A stretch of 5,961 nucleotides of DNA from Candidatus Heimdallarchaeota archaeon. Lineage in GTDB: Archaea; Asgardarchaeota; Heimdallarchaeia; Heimdallarchaeales; Kariarchaeaceae. Below the pieces are notes generated by a model, which worked only from the letters and a program-made list of their open reading frames with translations, did no database searches and was not told the origin of the DNA. Below, piece by piece: positions 5,564 through 5,961 of this stretch (its first letter is position 1; each line of letters opens with the position of its first letter). The stretch is from assembly GCA_015522385.1 (NCBI GenBank), contig WAMJ01000167.1, positions 1 to 5,961 on the forward strand, in the 5' to 3' direction. Both the position numbers and the translations under genes were made by a program.

Positions 5564-5566
5564 GTA
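5559..5566 (+). promoter_or_regulatory. TATA-like box of the channel-like gene
   Basis: The sequence CTTAAGTA overlaps the stop codon of the TPR-like gene (5561-5563) and is centred 26.5 bases from the GTG at 5589, again at the leaderless distance. Confidence 0.45.
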
Positions 5567-5588
5567 CCTATTCCCCAAAGGACGATAT

Positions 5589-5961
5589 GTGAAATCCCGC
5601 TACCGGAGGATTCTCTTGGTCTACTGGAATGAGGTCTGGATACGGCTCAAGGCGCTGAAGATCTTTCTCATTCTTTTGTTCACGGTGCTGACCGTGGGGA
5701 CGACTTCCCTGATGTACATTCTCGGGTTGTCCTTCCCCCGTGCGGTCTACGAGTCCGTACGGCTGCTGTTCTTCGCTAGTGACCTCCCGTACCCCGAGGG
5801 GGACGTGTACCTCGAGATCCTCTGGATGCTTTTTCCGTTACTGGGTATCATGGTCATAGGTGACGGGTTGGCCTCAATAGGCAGGGTGCTGAAATACGGG
5901 GATCACAAAACAGAGGAGTGGAACAGAGAGATGGCAAAACTGATGAAGAACCACGTGATAC
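5589..5961 (+). CDS. Two-helix ion-channel-like protein, probably followed by a TrkA-N/RCK domain (cut by window edge)
   Basis: The frame is open from a GTG at 5589 to the window end, giving 124 residues with the C-terminus missing. A basic N-terminus ('MKSRYRR') precedes a membrane helix at about 22-46, a pore-loop-like segment 'SFPRAVYESVRLLFF' (48-62), a linker 'ASDLPYPEGD', and a second helix at about 76-100. Then comes a charged helix ('HKTEEWNREMAKLMKNHVI') of the kind that leads into the first strand of a TrkA-N/RCK nucleotide-binding domain. This is the layout of two-helix potassium channels gated by an RCK domain. The canonical selectivity filter TVGYGD is absent, with 'FASDLPYP' in the region where it should lie. 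I recall a prokaryotic family of TrkA-N proteins with such a noncanonical pore and a 'PLLGxxxxxDGL' second helix, which fits 'PLLGIMVIGDGLASIGRVL'. Ion selectivity cannot be inferred. The start is set by the TATA spacing. Confidence 0.75.
   Translation, partial: MKSRYRRILLVYWNEVWIRLKALKIFLILLFTVLTVGTTSLMYILGLSFPRAVYESVRLLFFASDLPYPEGDVYLEILWMLFPLLGIMVIGDGLASIGRVLKYGDHKTEEWNREMAKLMKNHVI

Overview
The window looks archaeal, with mid-range base composition and arginine codons often AGG/AGA. The main evidence is at the gene starts. Almost every gene has an AT-rich TATA-like octamer centred about 25-30 bases upstream of its start codon, with no convincing Shine-Dalgarno site. That is the geometry of archaeal TBP/TFB promoters firing leaderless or near-leaderless mRNAs. 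The two polytopic membrane proteins with a longin/roadblock-like C-terminal domain resemble proteins I associate with Asgard archaea such as Thorarchaeia. That placement is an inference from memory and is weak. No rRNA, tRNA, CRISPR or mobile element is visible.

Left part (1-1352, minus strand). A PAS-domain sensor is cut off by the left edge. To its right is a two-gene minus-strand unit: a small class I SAM-dependent methyltransferase, then, 22 bases after its stop, an ACT-domain protein of the amino-acid-sensing ACT_7 type. The methyltransferase shares a short divergent promoter region with a DNA alkylation repair (AlkD-like) gene on the plus strand.

Middle (about 1353-3433). The AlkD-like gene converges with a minus-strand gene for a seven-helix membrane protein, and their 3' ends overlap by 16 bases. 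A 315-base AT-rich intergenic region follows. It separates that gene from a divergent eight-helix membrane protein and holds several TATA-like sites, a 15-base palindrome and a possible 44-residue ORF.

Right part (3443-5961, plus strand). Three genes are packed head to tail: the eight-helix protein, a soluble TPR-like helical repeat protein, and the start of a two-helix channel-like protein that should continue into a TrkA-N/RCK domain beyond the window. Each gap or gene end carries its own TATA-like site at the leaderless distance, so the genes may be transcribed separately despite the tight packing.

The most notable signal is that the two divergent membrane proteins share an architecture, a multi-helix bundle followed by an alpha/beta domain of about 100 residues with a recognisable common pattern. 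They look like diverged paralogues and could be membrane receptors or scaffolds. Their neighbours (TPR protein, regulated channel, PAS sensor, ACT sensor) give the region a signalling and sensing flavour, but the sequence does not prove that they work together.
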